The translations under genes and the position numbers were made by a program. The notes beneath the pieces were generated by a model, which ran no database searches, was not told where the DNA came from, and saw nothing but the letters and a program-made list of their open reading frames with translations. A stretch of 64,000 bases of DNA, taken from the NCBI RefSeq assembly GCF_028768465.1, contig NZ_CP118225.1, forward strand, positions 806,001 to 870,000. The letters are read 5' to 3'. The DNA is from Rhodopirellula sp. P2 (lineage in GTDB: Bacteria > Planctomycetota > Planctomycetia > Pirellulales > Pirellulaceae). This document shows positions 9,901-17,414 of this stretch, one piece after another (the stretch's first letter is position 1; every line of letters begins with the position of its first letter).

Positions 9901-11049
9901 CGAGAAGTAAAGTTTGCCTGCGTACTCTGTCAAGTGATCGGGAGAACTGCTGAGAACGTCACTTCGAATGTTTTTGACTCGCTCAGTCGACCCCACAGTG
10001 CCATTGGATTTCCAAAGTTCATTGTCAAACGAATCCATTGCTGAAAAGAACACAGTTCCACCTACAACAGTGAGGCTCTCGATCTGGTCAAGCTGCGCAA
10101 GCTCAACGGTGTTGGCCAATGCCCCGCCTGACGTCATGAGCACTTCACCTGACGAACCATCCGCTACGTAGAAAAGTTGACCGCCAGACTCAACCAACTC
10201 GCGAGGGTAGCTGTTGGCAGAACCGGGATTCGTGTCACCCAGAAAGGTTGCGGTACTCAGACCAGGCGACGCCGACCACAGTTCACGACCATTGATTCCA
10301 TCATCTGCGGTGAAGTAGAGGTTGCCGCCGGCTTCAACGAAATTGGATGGTTCAGACCCTGCCGGGCCAGGGGAGACGTCCTCGAACAGTTCCGTGCCTC
10401 CATACGATCCGTCACTGACCCAAAGCTCTTCACCATGCACGCCATCATCATAGGCGAAGAAAAGCTTGCCCCCTGCCGATGAGAAGTCGGAGTAAATCCC
10501 TTGGGTGAAGTCCTCTTTCACGACCACCGTCCCGCCAGCCGTGCCGTCCGATTTCCACAATTCATATTCGTAGTTGATGTTGTCATAATTCGTGAAGAAC
10601 AACGTTCCAGAAACATCCGTTTTGGCAGTTGAAAAATTTCGCTCGAGCAACAACTCGGGTTCGTTCAACGTCGTGTCGTAGTAGAACAACCCACGGTTCC
10701 CTGACTCCAACCAAGCATCAAACACGAACCCAGCTTGGAATGCCAGGAAATCGGAGGGCGAAGAATTGGACCAATCTGGATTGGGGTCGGTATTCAGATC
10801 CGCGAGACGATAGGTTCCCGAGGGCGTCCCATCGCTTCGCCACAGTTCTTCCCCCGATGCGTCGGTGTTTCCAAAGTAAGCGATGTCGCCGATCGCAATT
10901 CCTTCGCTTGGTGAATACGCGACATTATCGGCCACAATGTCAGCAACCAAATCAACCGCGAGCAATCGACGCTGTTCGAGACACTCGAATGACCGGCGTG
11001 TGCTACGGCGTGAGGCCAGAGATTGCCGTCGTTTCTTGAAGGAGATCAT
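934..11049 (-). CDS. Giant modular secreted protein: LExRRLL, ELW repeats, Ig/cadherin-like, delta-60, 4x LamG, dockerin
   Basis: 3371 residues, probably exported and surface-attached or extracellular. The N-terminus is very basic and carries FECLEQRRLLA (about 21-31), the planctomycete LEPR-XLL-type export motif. Order of modules: about 40-915, some 18-20 repeats of roughly 50 residues centred on ELWxSDGTxxGT; about 920-1100, Ig/PKD-like modules; about 1100-1255, cadherin-like modules; about 1261-2074, fourteen delta-60 type repeats (core L-D-T-S-F-G-x-G-G) with GKI-V-V-G-type strands; the rest of a VCBS/cadherin module and PKD modules to about 2330; four 232-residue concanavalin A/LamG-fold modules (about 2333-3260); a type-I dockerin-like pair of calcium loops (DTNADGSVTASDAL and DVNGDGSITALDAL, about 3280-3340). 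No catalytic domain was recognised. Probable adhesion or carbohydrate-binding role by inference. It is the last of three minus-strand genes; the stop lies next to the IS3 remnant. Confidence 0.85.
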   Translation of the reverse strand: MISFKKRRQSLASRRSTRRSFECLEQRRLLAVDLVADIVADNVAYSPSEGIAIGDIAYFGNTDASGEELWRSDGTPSGTYRLADLNTDPNPDWSNSSPSDFLAFQAGFVFDAWLESGNRGLFYYDTTLNEPELLLERNFSTAKTDVSGTLFFTNYDNINYEYELWKSDGTAGGTVVVKEDFTQGIYSDFSSAGGKLFFAYDDGVHGEELWVSDGSYGGTELFEDVSPGPAGSEPSNFVEAGGNLYFTADDGINGRELWSASPGLSTATFLGDTNPGSANSYPRELVESGGQLFYVADGSSGEVLMTSGGALANTVELAQLDQIESLTVVGGTVFFSAMDSFDNELWKSNGTVGSTERVKNIRSDVLSSSPDHLTEYAGKLYFSAIGNVTGRELWVSDGTESGTVLLKDIRPGDGNGSNPSKFVESNGTLYFEADSSGLSGRELWKTDGSTTGTVLVEDLSLLEPTPYSYPSVVGFLATSSHLFFRPSTTIDWFSTDGTPSTATNLTSNFASLGSNPTSLLTTSQGLFFAADNGLWKSDGTESGTIRLDDPIANGFGLYPRDLVEVNGEVYFSGWSNVEGYELWKTDGTPGGTMQVADVNSSGDSYPTNLTAVGSTLFFTANDGVHGNELWKHESLLNATSMVKDLSVGGSYDGSYPDWLTVSGGMLYFSANDGTGEQLYRSTGDAAGTVPVTQAGTGDPILFPTSLTDFNGELFVESDFELWTTTGQAGSSTVGSLGDFSGYPDYYGPRFFVAHQNELHFIARSDELWKTDGTPSGTVSLFDATTDPNDYADVGYLTEAGGLLYFVADADPVGYNDFELWKFDGTTASVVKDIRVGDEGSYPLGLTEFQGKLIFSADDGESGRELWMSDGTQSGTILIDDIHSAVGTGSLANDTFFEFVEFDNQLFFPADNGVVGEELWKFTLPQVTVTNSPVSVDEAATYTASGTLRFADTLTSVPAGVVNNGDGTWTWTGSFPDGPEMESVVLTVTDSEGLTGTATFTVDVQNLTPTYDAGAQEALSPVDAGVFQRTVTFIDPGTDTWTGTVDYGDGTVAPLTFGAGQTIELDHVYLAEGDFTVTVSLTDGDSPLVDDTFVVSVDLNTPPTTNDTAITMLEDGSKVFSSSDFPFSDLDVGDELQSVRIETLPAAGLLYLDLDDNGHFDGGAETLAAASVIAVADLDAGRLRFEPTTNENGEPYTSFEFSVSDGEAFSTLASMTMDVTAVNDAPVATDDSASTDQDTAVVINVLGNDFDLESVGGDAGDFDPTFGANGLVTQSIPIPGVSDSANDVISLGDGKYLVAGTSGNFGTYSDFTLVRYNADGNVDTAFGDQGRVSVPINAGNQVTAVAQQGDGKFVVVGNLYQPGGDSDFAIFRFHSDGSPDATFGSGGLVTTDFGSPNDFAQDIVIDPASGDLIVLGSTIPGGYDYNLRDLAVARYAALDGSLVTSFGTSGKTVIDIRGTRDTAGELAMTPASDLIISALSVSPTSSSDEAILLKLDSNGVLDTNFGTLGLAYAPAAVSYHDDPRFVHVPSTGDTYLAYTSSGNAVVTKFDSSGGIDSSFDIDGSIEHNLNMGSYPSLVGIDLDTNGRLVLAGSGYDSAASNNEFYALRLLQDGTLDVVFNGTGQLVFGTTIGRNDYAHGAKVVNGSLLVVGSVSNADTFDDMVIARVTDSGIVDMAFGNAGVTVTNWPLDSIDDQAKDMVVLPDGKILVVGDSISSPDTNAIKNVVVARYHPDGNLDTSFGTGGIVIADLGTSRDRANAIAVRPDGRFVIAGTMEASSNANFALAQFLADGTLDTAFGVSGIATLDLGQTSTEEAFDLVIDAGGNLVVVGGSAGDVGVARFLANGTPDTTFNTTGFVRLDLGRPSDTAKSVAIDSSGKIIVGGTRGGFAGGVSDYDFALFRLDTDGTLDPTFGSGGIAFADFGFFSSIESIKIQNDGRILAAGSNAFAVARFLTDGTLDNTFSNDGKASGFASGIARDIALTPSGEIFLVGSAYGGTATRNDLTLVKLLSNGTLDTSFHSGSAVVHDLGSNDDDEPRAISIDAEGNLLIAGYSDRSDNGTFAGGDNDWFVARLLTSFFTPLTVTDIDASSILGTVSNNGDGSLTYDPAGALDYLAVGENETVQLSYTIEDPDGGAASAMVTVTVNGLNDPPIVAADQPSVSVAEGLTATMTGTFGDVDVSDTVTLSASPSLGSIVDNGDGTWTWSYLTTDGPSESQTITITADDGSVSVDATFNLVVTNVAPTFEAGIDETVAPGATFTRTIDFTDPGQDVWSGTVDFDDGNGPQSLTIDPALKSIDLSHVFTDAGVFTVEISLDDDDSAPVTDTFEVTVGQTSNLDLGLVAHWEFEGDALDSAPEGSVADDGTLVGATIVSGGLGNSSVQFSGTDQVMTVAQSVDIDNRTTTERTVAFWFYPTNLNGTGRQVIYQEGGTVRGLNIYLENGQLLAGGWSVLDGWGGTWLSASNVVADQWNHASLVFDAVAGEIRLQLNGAAETTGAALAAITAHNNATLGRADGGTRFSDGAGGGVNVGGTSSHYAGLIDDARIYNRVLNHIELQELDSQTPTSPGNLALGLVTHWGFEGNTLDSAPEGSAADDGTLVGATIVSGGLGNSSVQFSGTDQVMTVAQSVDIDNRTTTERTVAFWFYPTNLNGTGRQVIYQEGGTVRGLNIYLENGQLLAGGWSVLDGWGGTWLSASNVVADQWNHASLVFDAVAGEIRLQLNGAAETTGAALAAITAHNNATLGRADGGTRFSDGAGGGVNVGGTSSHYAGLIDDARIYNRVLNHIELQELDSQTPTSPGNLALGLVTHWGFEGNTLDSAPEGSAADDGTLVGATIVSGGLGNSSVQFSGTDQVMTVAQSVDIDNRTTTERTVAFWFYPTNLNGTGRQVIYQEGGTVRGLNIYLENGQLLAGGWSVLDGWGGTWLSASNVVADQWNHASLVFDAVAGEIRLQLNGAAETTGAALAAITAHNNATLGRADGGTRFSDGAGGGVNVGGTSSHYAGLIDDARIYNRVLNHIELQELDSQTPTSPGNLALGLVTHWGFEGNTLDSAPEGSAADDGTLVGATIVSGGLGNSSVQFSGTDQVMTVAQSVDIDNRTTTERTVAFWFYPTNLNGTGRQVIYQEGGTVRGLNIYLENGQLLAGGWSVLDGWGGTWLSASNVVADQWNHASLVFDAVAGEIRLQLNGAAETTGAALAAITAHNNATLGRADGGTRFSDGAGGGVNVGGTSSHYAGLIDDARIYNRVLNHIELQELASVSLSPPTGSASSYNARVATDQMEKEDTNADGSVTASDALRVINYMNSPADGAEGEPLSVELSRLDVNGDGSITALDALMVINKLNGLDQLVASVAEHDDESWWADSVDEVITDGILF
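1295..3975 (-). repeat. 696-bp in-frame tandem repeats encoding LamG modules (about 3.85 copies)
   Basis: A 696-base unit (232 codons) recurs at constant spacing, for example the stretch beginning near 1297, 1993, 2689 and 3385. By eye the copies are identical over this block, including synonymous positions; divergence starts only beyond about 3975, where the N-terminal-most copy differs (for example LVAHWEFEG instead of LVTHWGFEG). Because the period is a multiple of three, the minus-strand gene stays in frame, and the opposite strand carries a matching repetitive open frame that is not a gene. Confidence 0.95.
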
Positions 11050-11132
11050 GATTGGATTCCGAGAGAATCAAGGTCCGGTTGTAAAGATGAACGATCCGTT
11101 CAACTTCAGTTGGATTGGTTGGCAGCAGTTGG

Positions 11133-12206
11133 CTACTTCAGAGGCGGGACGATCCAAAGTTCTTGGTCGTCTTCTTCCAAGTCGGGGCTATGGATGCGGG
11201 TGGGAGCGGCGTTGCACAGGACTTCCACTGCAAAGATTTCTTCGACGGCGGTTTCGAATTCGAACCAAGCGACGCTCCGGCCCGAGATCAAATCAATGAC
11301 GGCGACCCCGCAGCGCAAAGCGTCGTGCTTTTCGGCAATCGGCAGTCCGCCGAAAACGTTTGACTCGCGAATCTGGGACATTCCCACGAATGCGAACTGG
11401 CCTGCAATCGATAACCCGCGGGTGTAACCGGGAACGGCATCGATCGGATCGACGTGCCCGTCCGTTTCGTCAACGACACACAATTCGCCGCAGCCAGAAT
11501 TGAGCACAAACAATTTCGAATCATGGAGTCGTGGCGAGTGTGGCATACACAACCCACTCGCAACGATTCGGTTGTTGCGAACGTCGATCAAACACCCACT
11601 GTCAATTTTGTTTTCCCGCCATCCGCCGCCAACATCCGTTTGCCCCAACGCAGTGACATAGCGAGGCCCATCATCGTCCATTGCCATGCCGTTGAGATGG
11701 CATCGGTCTTCGGGACGGAGTTCCGAAATGAACCACGGCTTCCAGTTCGGAACAAAATTGTGCAATGTCTCAAACGTGCAGAGGCACGAAAACAATGTAT
11801 TGACGCCCCACAATGTGTCGCCGTGGTATGCCAGCTCGTGAATGCTAATGTTGCCGGTGATGTGATAATCACGAGCCGCCAGTGTGAGCGACTTTGAATT
11901 GCTCGATGGCCCGGTGGACGACGAGGCCTCCCAGGGAATGTCTCTCTCAGCCGCAAGCGTCCACAGTCCGCGGCGAGTTCCCACCGTGAGTTTTCTGGGA
12001 TGAATTGCCAATCCCATCGCCGTTGGAAACGACGTCAAACGCACATCCAGGGCACTCCCAGAAGCCTGGATCACAGCTACTTTTCCCAGCTTGTAAGTTG
12101 ACACCACGATGGATGCCCGCAAATGCTGCAAAATGGGTATGAACTCAGAACTACACCGATAGCGGAGTTCAATCGAGCAATCAGAGGAGGATTGGGTTGC
12201 GCTCAA
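11133..12206 (-). CDS. TIGR03032/DUF4915 family protein
   Basis: 357 residues with no signal peptide or membrane segment, so probably cytoplasmic. It carries the signature blocks of the TIGR03032/DUF4915 family: NISIHELAYHGDTLWGVNTL (about 125-145), FSCL, PEDRCHLNGMA (about 173-183), YVTALGQTD, CMPHSPR, SGCGEL, GYTRGL and FVGMSQIRE. The periodic strand pattern suggests a beta-propeller-like fold. The biochemical function is unknown; relatives are often found with TPR proteins or secreted-protein loci (recollection, not checked). It lies between two giant secreted-protein genes on the same strand, 159 bases after the stop of the GH10 protein and 83 bases before the start of the 3371-residue gene, which hints at a shared role but does not prove it. 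Confidence 0.85.
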   Translation of the reverse strand: MSATQSSSDCSIELRYRCSSEFIPILQHLRASIVVSTYKLGKVAVIQASGSALDVRLTSFPTAMGLAIHPRKLTVGTRRGLWTLAAERDIPWEASSSTGPSSNSKSLTLAARDYHITGNISIHELAYHGDTLWGVNTLFSCLCTFETLHNFVPNWKPWFISELRPEDRCHLNGMAMDDDGPRYVTALGQTDVGGGWRENKIDSGCLIDVRNNRIVASGLCMPHSPRLHDSKLFVLNSGCGELCVVDETDGHVDPIDAVPGYTRGLSIAGQFAFVGMSQIRESNVFGGLPIAEKHDALRCGVAVIDLISGRSVAWFEFETAVEEIFAVEVLCNAAPTRIHSPDLEEDDQELWIVPPLK

Positions 12207-12365
12207 AGTAGTCCGGTCGTCAAAATTCAGCTCAGCACCAACGATCGTGATGAAAAGCCCTCGGCAGCCCCTTCTTTTAGGGGGATCCGCTAGTCACATT
12301 AAGCCCTTCCACGAGGGTAGTCCAGACCCTACATCCAGAAAGCTCACTTTTCGCAACCGGGGCCT

Positions 12366-15300
12366 TCAGGCGGTCTCAGGCAATTCAATCGTCAGAGTTG
12401 AGATGGTGAATTGCCCCGTCACCTGACGGACTTTGATTTCAAGTGTGACAACGGAGTCCGAGAGCGAACCGGGAGCAAATGTGAAGTTTCCATCTGCTGA
12501 TAGCGTGAACGATGAGCCACCGGGCAATTCCTCAACCGGTTGGATCCATTCATAGAGAAGATCGCCAGGCGAGATGGCACTGTCATTGTCACTTAGGTTT
12601 CCTCTGATGCTCTGGAGACTCTTTGGTCCCCAAAGAGTCCACTGCGTTAAGCTTTCGTGGGTCACCGCGGATGAGAGAACGCCGAGATCACGCACGGAAA
12701 AAATGCCTGATGGCCGACGGAAATCAGCGCCCAATGTCAAGCCTCCGACGTTGCCCAAGGTATCCCCGACCAAGATCCGAACACGATCGAGCTGTCCGTC
12801 AAGATAGAGTTCAAGGCGATGCCCGCGTTTTACGATGGTTACATTCGACCAGACTCCAAGTGGCAATTCCGAATCACTGACCAAGCCTTCGTCGTCACGA
12901 TGATCCGTTGAAACCCGAACGTGCAACCGCATGTCATTGGGGCGAAGGAAAACAGCGGGCCCACGTTGGGAGTCGTCATCGCCTTTGAACAAGACCGAAC
13001 GCCATTGTCCATCAGGAGCAGCGTCAGGACGAAGGTCAAACCCAATCGTCCAGTCACCGTTTTCAGCTCCGATCGAATCGAGATCCAAACTCGATTCAAA
13101 CCGAATTTGATCATCCGGTTGTTGGAAAGCCGCCTCTGTGGAGAGGTTGACCCCCGGTAAAGCATCAAATGCTTCCACCATGAAGTGGTCATCCATTGAG
13201 TCCGGTGGCACATCAATCACGAACGTGAGAACGCCTTCCGTCTGGGATGCATCCACTAGATAAAAACCATCGAACTGATCTGCCTCGATCCGAATGCGAT
13301 GGGATCCAGGATTTAATACGGCGTCCACGCTGGCGCCAGTTCGAACAAGCGTTTGCTCGTCAGATGTTTGGTCCAGCAACCATTGGCCGTTGGGTTTGGG
13401 GGTCCAGTCTTGGTTAAAGAGGGCGGCCTCTTCTTCGGAACGCCAATGATCGCCTTCCCAGACCCCCCAAGGTGTGAACAGGCTGATGTTCTCGTTGCCG
13501 GCGAGCGCGGCGTAGATGTCCCGGGTGAAGTCGGCTTGGGTTTGCTCGTCGATGAACAAGGCGTCCACGTCGAATTCGGTGATCTGGAAGTCGCGGCCCA
13601 AGCTCTCGTAGCGTTCCAATTCGGCCAGGATGCGGTCGATGGCGGGTAAACGCTCTGACAAAAAATGACCTTGAAAGCCGATGGTGTCGTAGTCGGCACG
13701 ACCGCTGGCGGACTGGGCGTCAAGGAACGTCAGCAGGTTGAAGAAATCATCGCTCTGGCCATTGTCAGGGTTGGAGAGAATATCGAACTCATTGATAATC
13801 AATCGCGTGTCGGGATGAACGACCGACCGAGCCGCATCGATGACATCGAGCATGAAGTCATCGCCGACGATGTCCCAGATGTCTTCACTGAGGATCGGAT
13901 GATTGATCACATCCCACCAGGTCACCAACGGCTGGTCGCTGCCGTCCCGTGTGCCCGCAAACGCGGACGCGGGACCGGTGGCGATGTGCCTGAGCACTTC
14001 GCTTTCGAGCCAAGCCTTGGCAGCGACGGGGCCCTCCGTGGTCTCTACCTGCTCGTAGTTTGTGAGCAAATCAGCAGGGGCAGGAAAGCGATCGAGCTCA
14101 CCCCACACAAGGGCGTGCCCGTGATACAAGGCATCGCGATCCACGACCCACTGCAAGAAATCAGTTGGAAGCTGCGAGTCCTCTTCCCAAGGGCCCCACT
14201 GAGCTTCGCCACCATCGGTCAGTGTGTCAAAGTGAGTTTCGATGATCGCCCGGTAACGAGCCGAGTCGGCGGTCAATGAAATGGGATCCGCTGACAGCAC
14301 CACCTGAGAGGGCGAGACTGCCATTCCCATGGGAAGAGACAGTGCCTGCGGCGTGATCGTGACAACAGCCCCTTCAATAGGATTGCCGGCGGCATCCTGG
14401 ACGAGGATTTGGACCGGATTCGATCGCTGTATTTGTTCGTTGACCTTGGCCTGGGCTCGCCAGGCGGCGTCCGCGTCGCGTCCCTCGTAACTGAAGGTCG
14501 TTCGCGGGAGGCTGTTCATCTCCGTCGAGCCCGGCATTTTCAGCAGGCTGAAACCTGCTAGTTCAACGGATTGCTGCTGGTACCCCAGCCGGATATCGAG
14601 ACCACGGGTAGCGGTTGCGTTGTTGTTGAAGTCGGCAACGACTGGCCACAGCAACGGAGTCCATTCATCCTCGACTTCCCAGGTTTGCTCCTTGCCGTGA
14701 TAGCTGTCACTTTCCTGAAGACGCATCCCCACGGTCACCGGAGAACCATCGAGGTTGGCACTGCGAGCCCAAAGGCTGACGAACAACTTGTCACCGTCGA
14801 CAATCTCAGTTGGTGGCAGCGTGTGTGAGAAGGCGACGTCCCAAGGGTTTGTGAATGAGTTGACATCGACGCGGATCGCATTGTTACCAGGCGCGGCATC
14901 CACGAACGGAAGACTGGGATCAGTCTCCTCGAATTCGACCACCGCGTTCGGCGAGCTCACGTCGTAGTAGGAAAAGGCGGGCAAGAGAATGGGATCGACG
15001 GGCAGCAGTTCCGTTCCGCCTAGGGCCTCTCCACCAATCGTTCCGGTCACCTGCCGCGTGAATTCGCTGCCGAGTTGGTAGGCTGGGTCGGCGACCAATC
15101 GAATCACCACGGTCTCGGTCGGTTCGGGCAGTCCATCTTTGGTCACGACCAATTCAATCTCAGCAGATCGCTGTCCCGCTGGGATGATGACGGTTCCGGT
15201 GTGGGCCGGGAAATCCGCACCGTTGGTTGCGGTGCCTCCCAGGGTGTAAGCAACCGGCAGATCCCGCCCCAGATCGTCGTTGCGTTCAACGACAAAACGC

Positions 15301-17036
15301 ATGGATGGATCGCTGGAAAAAACCTCATTGGTCTGCGAGATTTCGGCATGCAAGCTGACTTGGGGCACGATCGGGCGCAAGAACTCGTTGCCAACCAGTT
15401 GTGGTCCAGAGGCAAGCTGATCTGGACGAGTCCAGGCGACCGAAAGATGATTCGTCGCCACTGGATCGTCGTGAACCTGCAGCGTTTCGATGTAGTAATC
15501 TTGACCGGCAACCAGATAGACGGAGGCAGAGAGACCAGCATTGGGGTCGGCGAAGCCTTCCATCGGCGTGGGTGTTGCGACCGAGGCGAGCAATCGGGAG
15601 TTATCGGATGTGACTCCTTGTGACAACCACAACTCAGCCTTGTCGCTGGCGGCGAGATGGAACGTGTATTGCCCGCTGACAGGAGGCGAGACGATCCCGC
15701 GTATCCGGACGGCTTGGTTGCCGAGAAGTCCCGAGTGACGGAAGCTGCTCAGATCTGAAGCAGTGGTGGGCGTGTTACCAATGAATGCAGCGTGAGACCG
15801 TAGGTCAGCAACGGAAGTGAGTGATGGAGCAGGAGAGTTGGTTTCGAATGTTTCAAACAGCACACCGCTGCGAAGCTGCGCAGCAGGAACCAGAGGCGTG
15901 AGTTGGTTGCTCAGCAATGCCGTTTTGAATGACGATCCGGTTTCACTGCCAACGCGGATCTTCGACGCACCCGCTCCGGCAACGTACTCGACTTTGATGC
16001 CAACGCTTTGTCCAGCGACCAGTGGGACTGTCGCGGACTGTTCACCGTCGCTGGCCGTGAAGAGCAGTTGATCGTCTAGATAGAAGTTGGCGGTGTCGTT
16101 CTCCCCGACCTCGGCAAAGAAAGTGTGGTCGGCGGACTGTGTTGGATTGAAATTGCCCTGCCAACGAATCGAGAAGGGTGCCGAACCGATATTCAAATTC
16201 GGATCAGGAGAACCGACTCCAAAGTCGAAGTCGACGGTGGGATCCGTTCGCACGCTGACCGAAGGCCCGGCAAAAGCCGTGTTGTCGTAGATCTCAGCAG
16301 TGAGTCCCTCATTCGCTCGGTCGACGATGGACGGCGAATTAGCAATGACCTCGATCGTAGCGGTTTGCAGGACGATCGCCGGGCCGACGTGAGGCACAGC
16401 GCGGACTTCGACGAGTGCGGTGGTTGGCTCAATGAAATAGGCGTGCAGTCGTGTCAACGGTTGCCAGAGGTCGCCCTCGATCTTCGTCACCCGCCCGTCG
16501 CCCCAATCGATCTCAAGGTGATCGATGGTCGTAAGATCGAGGTCGCTGATGGACTGGATCGTCAGTTCCGCAATGTCGCGTGACCGTATTTCGGCCGGCA
16601 AAGAAATCGTGGCGGTTGGCGCCGGCTCGCTCTGCAAAGATTGAGAGACGGGGCCGAGATCTGCTTCGTTGACAAAGTTAATGACCCAGAGGGCATCGAT
16701 GGCCGAAACGTTGCCATCTTGGTTGACATCGTGCCGAGACTCGATCGCAACCTTCTCGGCGCCAGACGCGGCTTGATCCGCTTGTAGAACATTGATGACC
16801 TGCAACGCATCCAGGGCAGTGACCGTGCCATCTCGATTGACATCAAGTTGACTGAAGGTGTCGCCGCCGGGAGACGCGGTGAGCAGTCGACGATCCTCGA
16901 GCGATTCGAAAATTGCCTTGCGAAGCCGACGTGAGGAGAAAGTTCGCTTCAGGCGATGGGATCGTCGGTGAGAAAACAGCATTTCGAGGGCATTGGGAAC
17001 AGAGAGCTCAAGGTCGTCGGATGACGATCGCCACAA
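12366..17036 (-). CDS. Secreted multidomain GH10 (xylanase-family) protein with dockerin, PA14, Calx-beta and LamG modules
   Basis: 1556 residues. The N-terminus has FESLEDRRLLTA (about 43-54), the same planctomycete export motif as its giant neighbour; an internal Met at residue 19 is a possible start. Next come two dockerin-like calcium loops (DVNRDGTVTALDAL, DVNQDGNVSAIDAL, about 64-125), a PKD-like stretch, two PA14-like modules (about 245-560), a Calx-beta module with NGADFPAHTGTVIIPAG (about 600-640), a CBM4/9-like module (about 710-860), the GH10 barrel (about 898-1226) and a C-terminal LamG-like module (about 1330-1490). In the GH10 part the nucleophile motif ITEFDV is intact (E1154), but the acid/base position of the usual WDVxNEP motif reads WDVINHP (H1046). 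A polysaccharide-related role is likely; normal xylanase activity is doubtful. Confidence 0.85.
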   Translation of the reverse strand: MWRSSSDDLELSVPNALEMLFSHRRSHRLKRTFSSRRLRKAIFESLEDRRLLTASPGGDTFSQLDVNRDGTVTALDALQVINVLQADQAASGAEKVAIESRHDVNQDGNVSAIDALWVINFVNEADLGPVSQSLQSEPAPTATISLPAEIRSRDIAELTIQSISDLDLTTIDHLEIDWGDGRVTKIEGDLWQPLTRLHAYFIEPTTALVEVRAVPHVGPAIVLQTATIEVIANSPSIVDRANEGLTAEIYDNTAFAGPSVSVRTDPTVDFDFGVGSPDPNLNIGSAPFSIRWQGNFNPTQSADHTFFAEVGENDTANFYLDDQLLFTASDGEQSATVPLVAGQSVGIKVEYVAGAGASKIRVGSETGSSFKTALLSNQLTPLVPAAQLRSGVLFETFETNSPAPSLTSVADLRSHAAFIGNTPTTASDLSSFRHSGLLGNQAVRIRGIVSPPVSGQYTFHLAASDKAELWLSQGVTSDNSRLLASVATPTPMEGFADPNAGLSASVYLVAGQDYYIETLQVHDDPVATNHLSVAWTRPDQLASGPQLVGNEFLRPIVPQVSLHAEISQTNEVFSSDPSMRFVVERNDDLGRDLPVAYTLGGTATNGADFPAHTGTVIIPAGQRSAEIELVVTKDGLPEPTETVVIRLVADPAYQLGSEFTRQVTGTIGGEALGGTELLPVDPILLPAFSYYDVSSPNAVVEFEETDPSLPFVDAAPGNNAIRVDVNSFTNPWDVAFSHTLPPTEIVDGDKLFVSLWARSANLDGSPVTVGMRLQESDSYHGKEQTWEVEDEWTPLLWPVVADFNNNATATRGLDIRLGYQQQSVELAGFSLLKMPGSTEMNSLPRTTFSYEGRDADAAWRAQAKVNEQIQRSNPVQILVQDAAGNPIEGAVVTITPQALSLPMGMAVSPSQVVLSADPISLTADSARYRAIIETHFDTLTDGGEAQWGPWEEDSQLPTDFLQWVVDRDALYHGHALVWGELDRFPAPADLLTNYEQVETTEGPVAAKAWLESEVLRHIATGPASAFAGTRDGSDQPLVTWWDVINHPILSEDIWDIVGDDFMLDVIDAARSVVHPDTRLIINEFDILSNPDNGQSDDFFNLLTFLDAQSASGRADYDTIGFQGHFLSERLPAIDRILAELERYESLGRDFQITEFDVDALFIDEQTQADFTRDIYAALAGNENISLFTPWGVWEGDHWRSEEEAALFNQDWTPKPNGQWLLDQTSDEQTLVRTGASVDAVLNPGSHRIRIEADQFDGFYLVDASQTEGVLTFVIDVPPDSMDDHFMVEAFDALPGVNLSTEAAFQQPDDQIRFESSLDLDSIGAENGDWTIGFDLRPDAAPDGQWRSVLFKGDDDSQRGPAVFLRPNDMRLHVRVSTDHRDDEGLVSDSELPLGVWSNVTIVKRGHRLELYLDGQLDRVRILVGDTLGNVGGLTLGADFRRPSGIFSVRDLGVLSSAVTHESLTQWTLWGPKSLQSIRGNLSDNDSAISPGDLLYEWIQPVEELPGGSSFTLSADGNFTFAPGSLSDSVVTLEIKVRQVTGQFTISTLTIELPETA

Positions 17037-17414
17037 TAACCCGATGGAGGGGAGTACTCAAGCTGTTCCGGTTTTAGGAATTGGACAGCGCCAATGAGGC
17101 GCAAAAGGGGGCAGTAATTCACACCCCGATGCGTCACGGCTCGTTGATTGAGTCGTCAACGACGTTTCAACGCATGTTGGATGGGCACTCTTGCCCGTCA
17201 GAGTGGTGGATGTCGGCCAAGAGTGGCCAACCTACAACAAAATTGACAAGCCGGTCAGCGAGGGAATCGACGCAACTCCATCCCTCGCTGACGCTTCGGG
17301 TTATGGTTTTTGTAGCTGGACTCAACAGAGTTCAGGGATTGCAGCGAAAACGGAATTCTGGCGAATCCGGCTACCTGGAGAGATCAGGTTGCAAGATGGC
17401 TTTGACCAACCCGA
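17037..17414. other. Intergenic stretch without a convincing gene
   Basis: 378 bases between the GH10 gene and the O-antigen ligase-like gene, both on the minus strand. Short open frames exist on both strands but lack ribosome-binding sites and recognisable composition. It should contain the promoter of the GH10 gene on the minus strand; no clear -35/-10 pair was seen. The one structured element is the inverted repeat at 17254-17292. Confidence 0.6.
17254..17292. repeat. Perfect 12-bp inverted repeat, 15-base loop
   Basis: GTCAGCGAGGGA (17254-17265) is the exact reverse complement of TCCCTCGCTGAC (17281-17292). There is no following T-run on either strand, so it does not look like an intrinsic terminator. 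The right arm continues into GCTTCGGGTTATG, which resembles dispersed intergenic repeats I recall from Rhodopirellula-type genomes; that link is recollection and untested. It could act as transcript-end structure or a repeat remnant. Confidence 0.6.

Noticed and set aside
13665-14279. 204-residue plus-strand frame
   Set aside because: Antisense to the GH10 domain; composition is that of a shadow frame.
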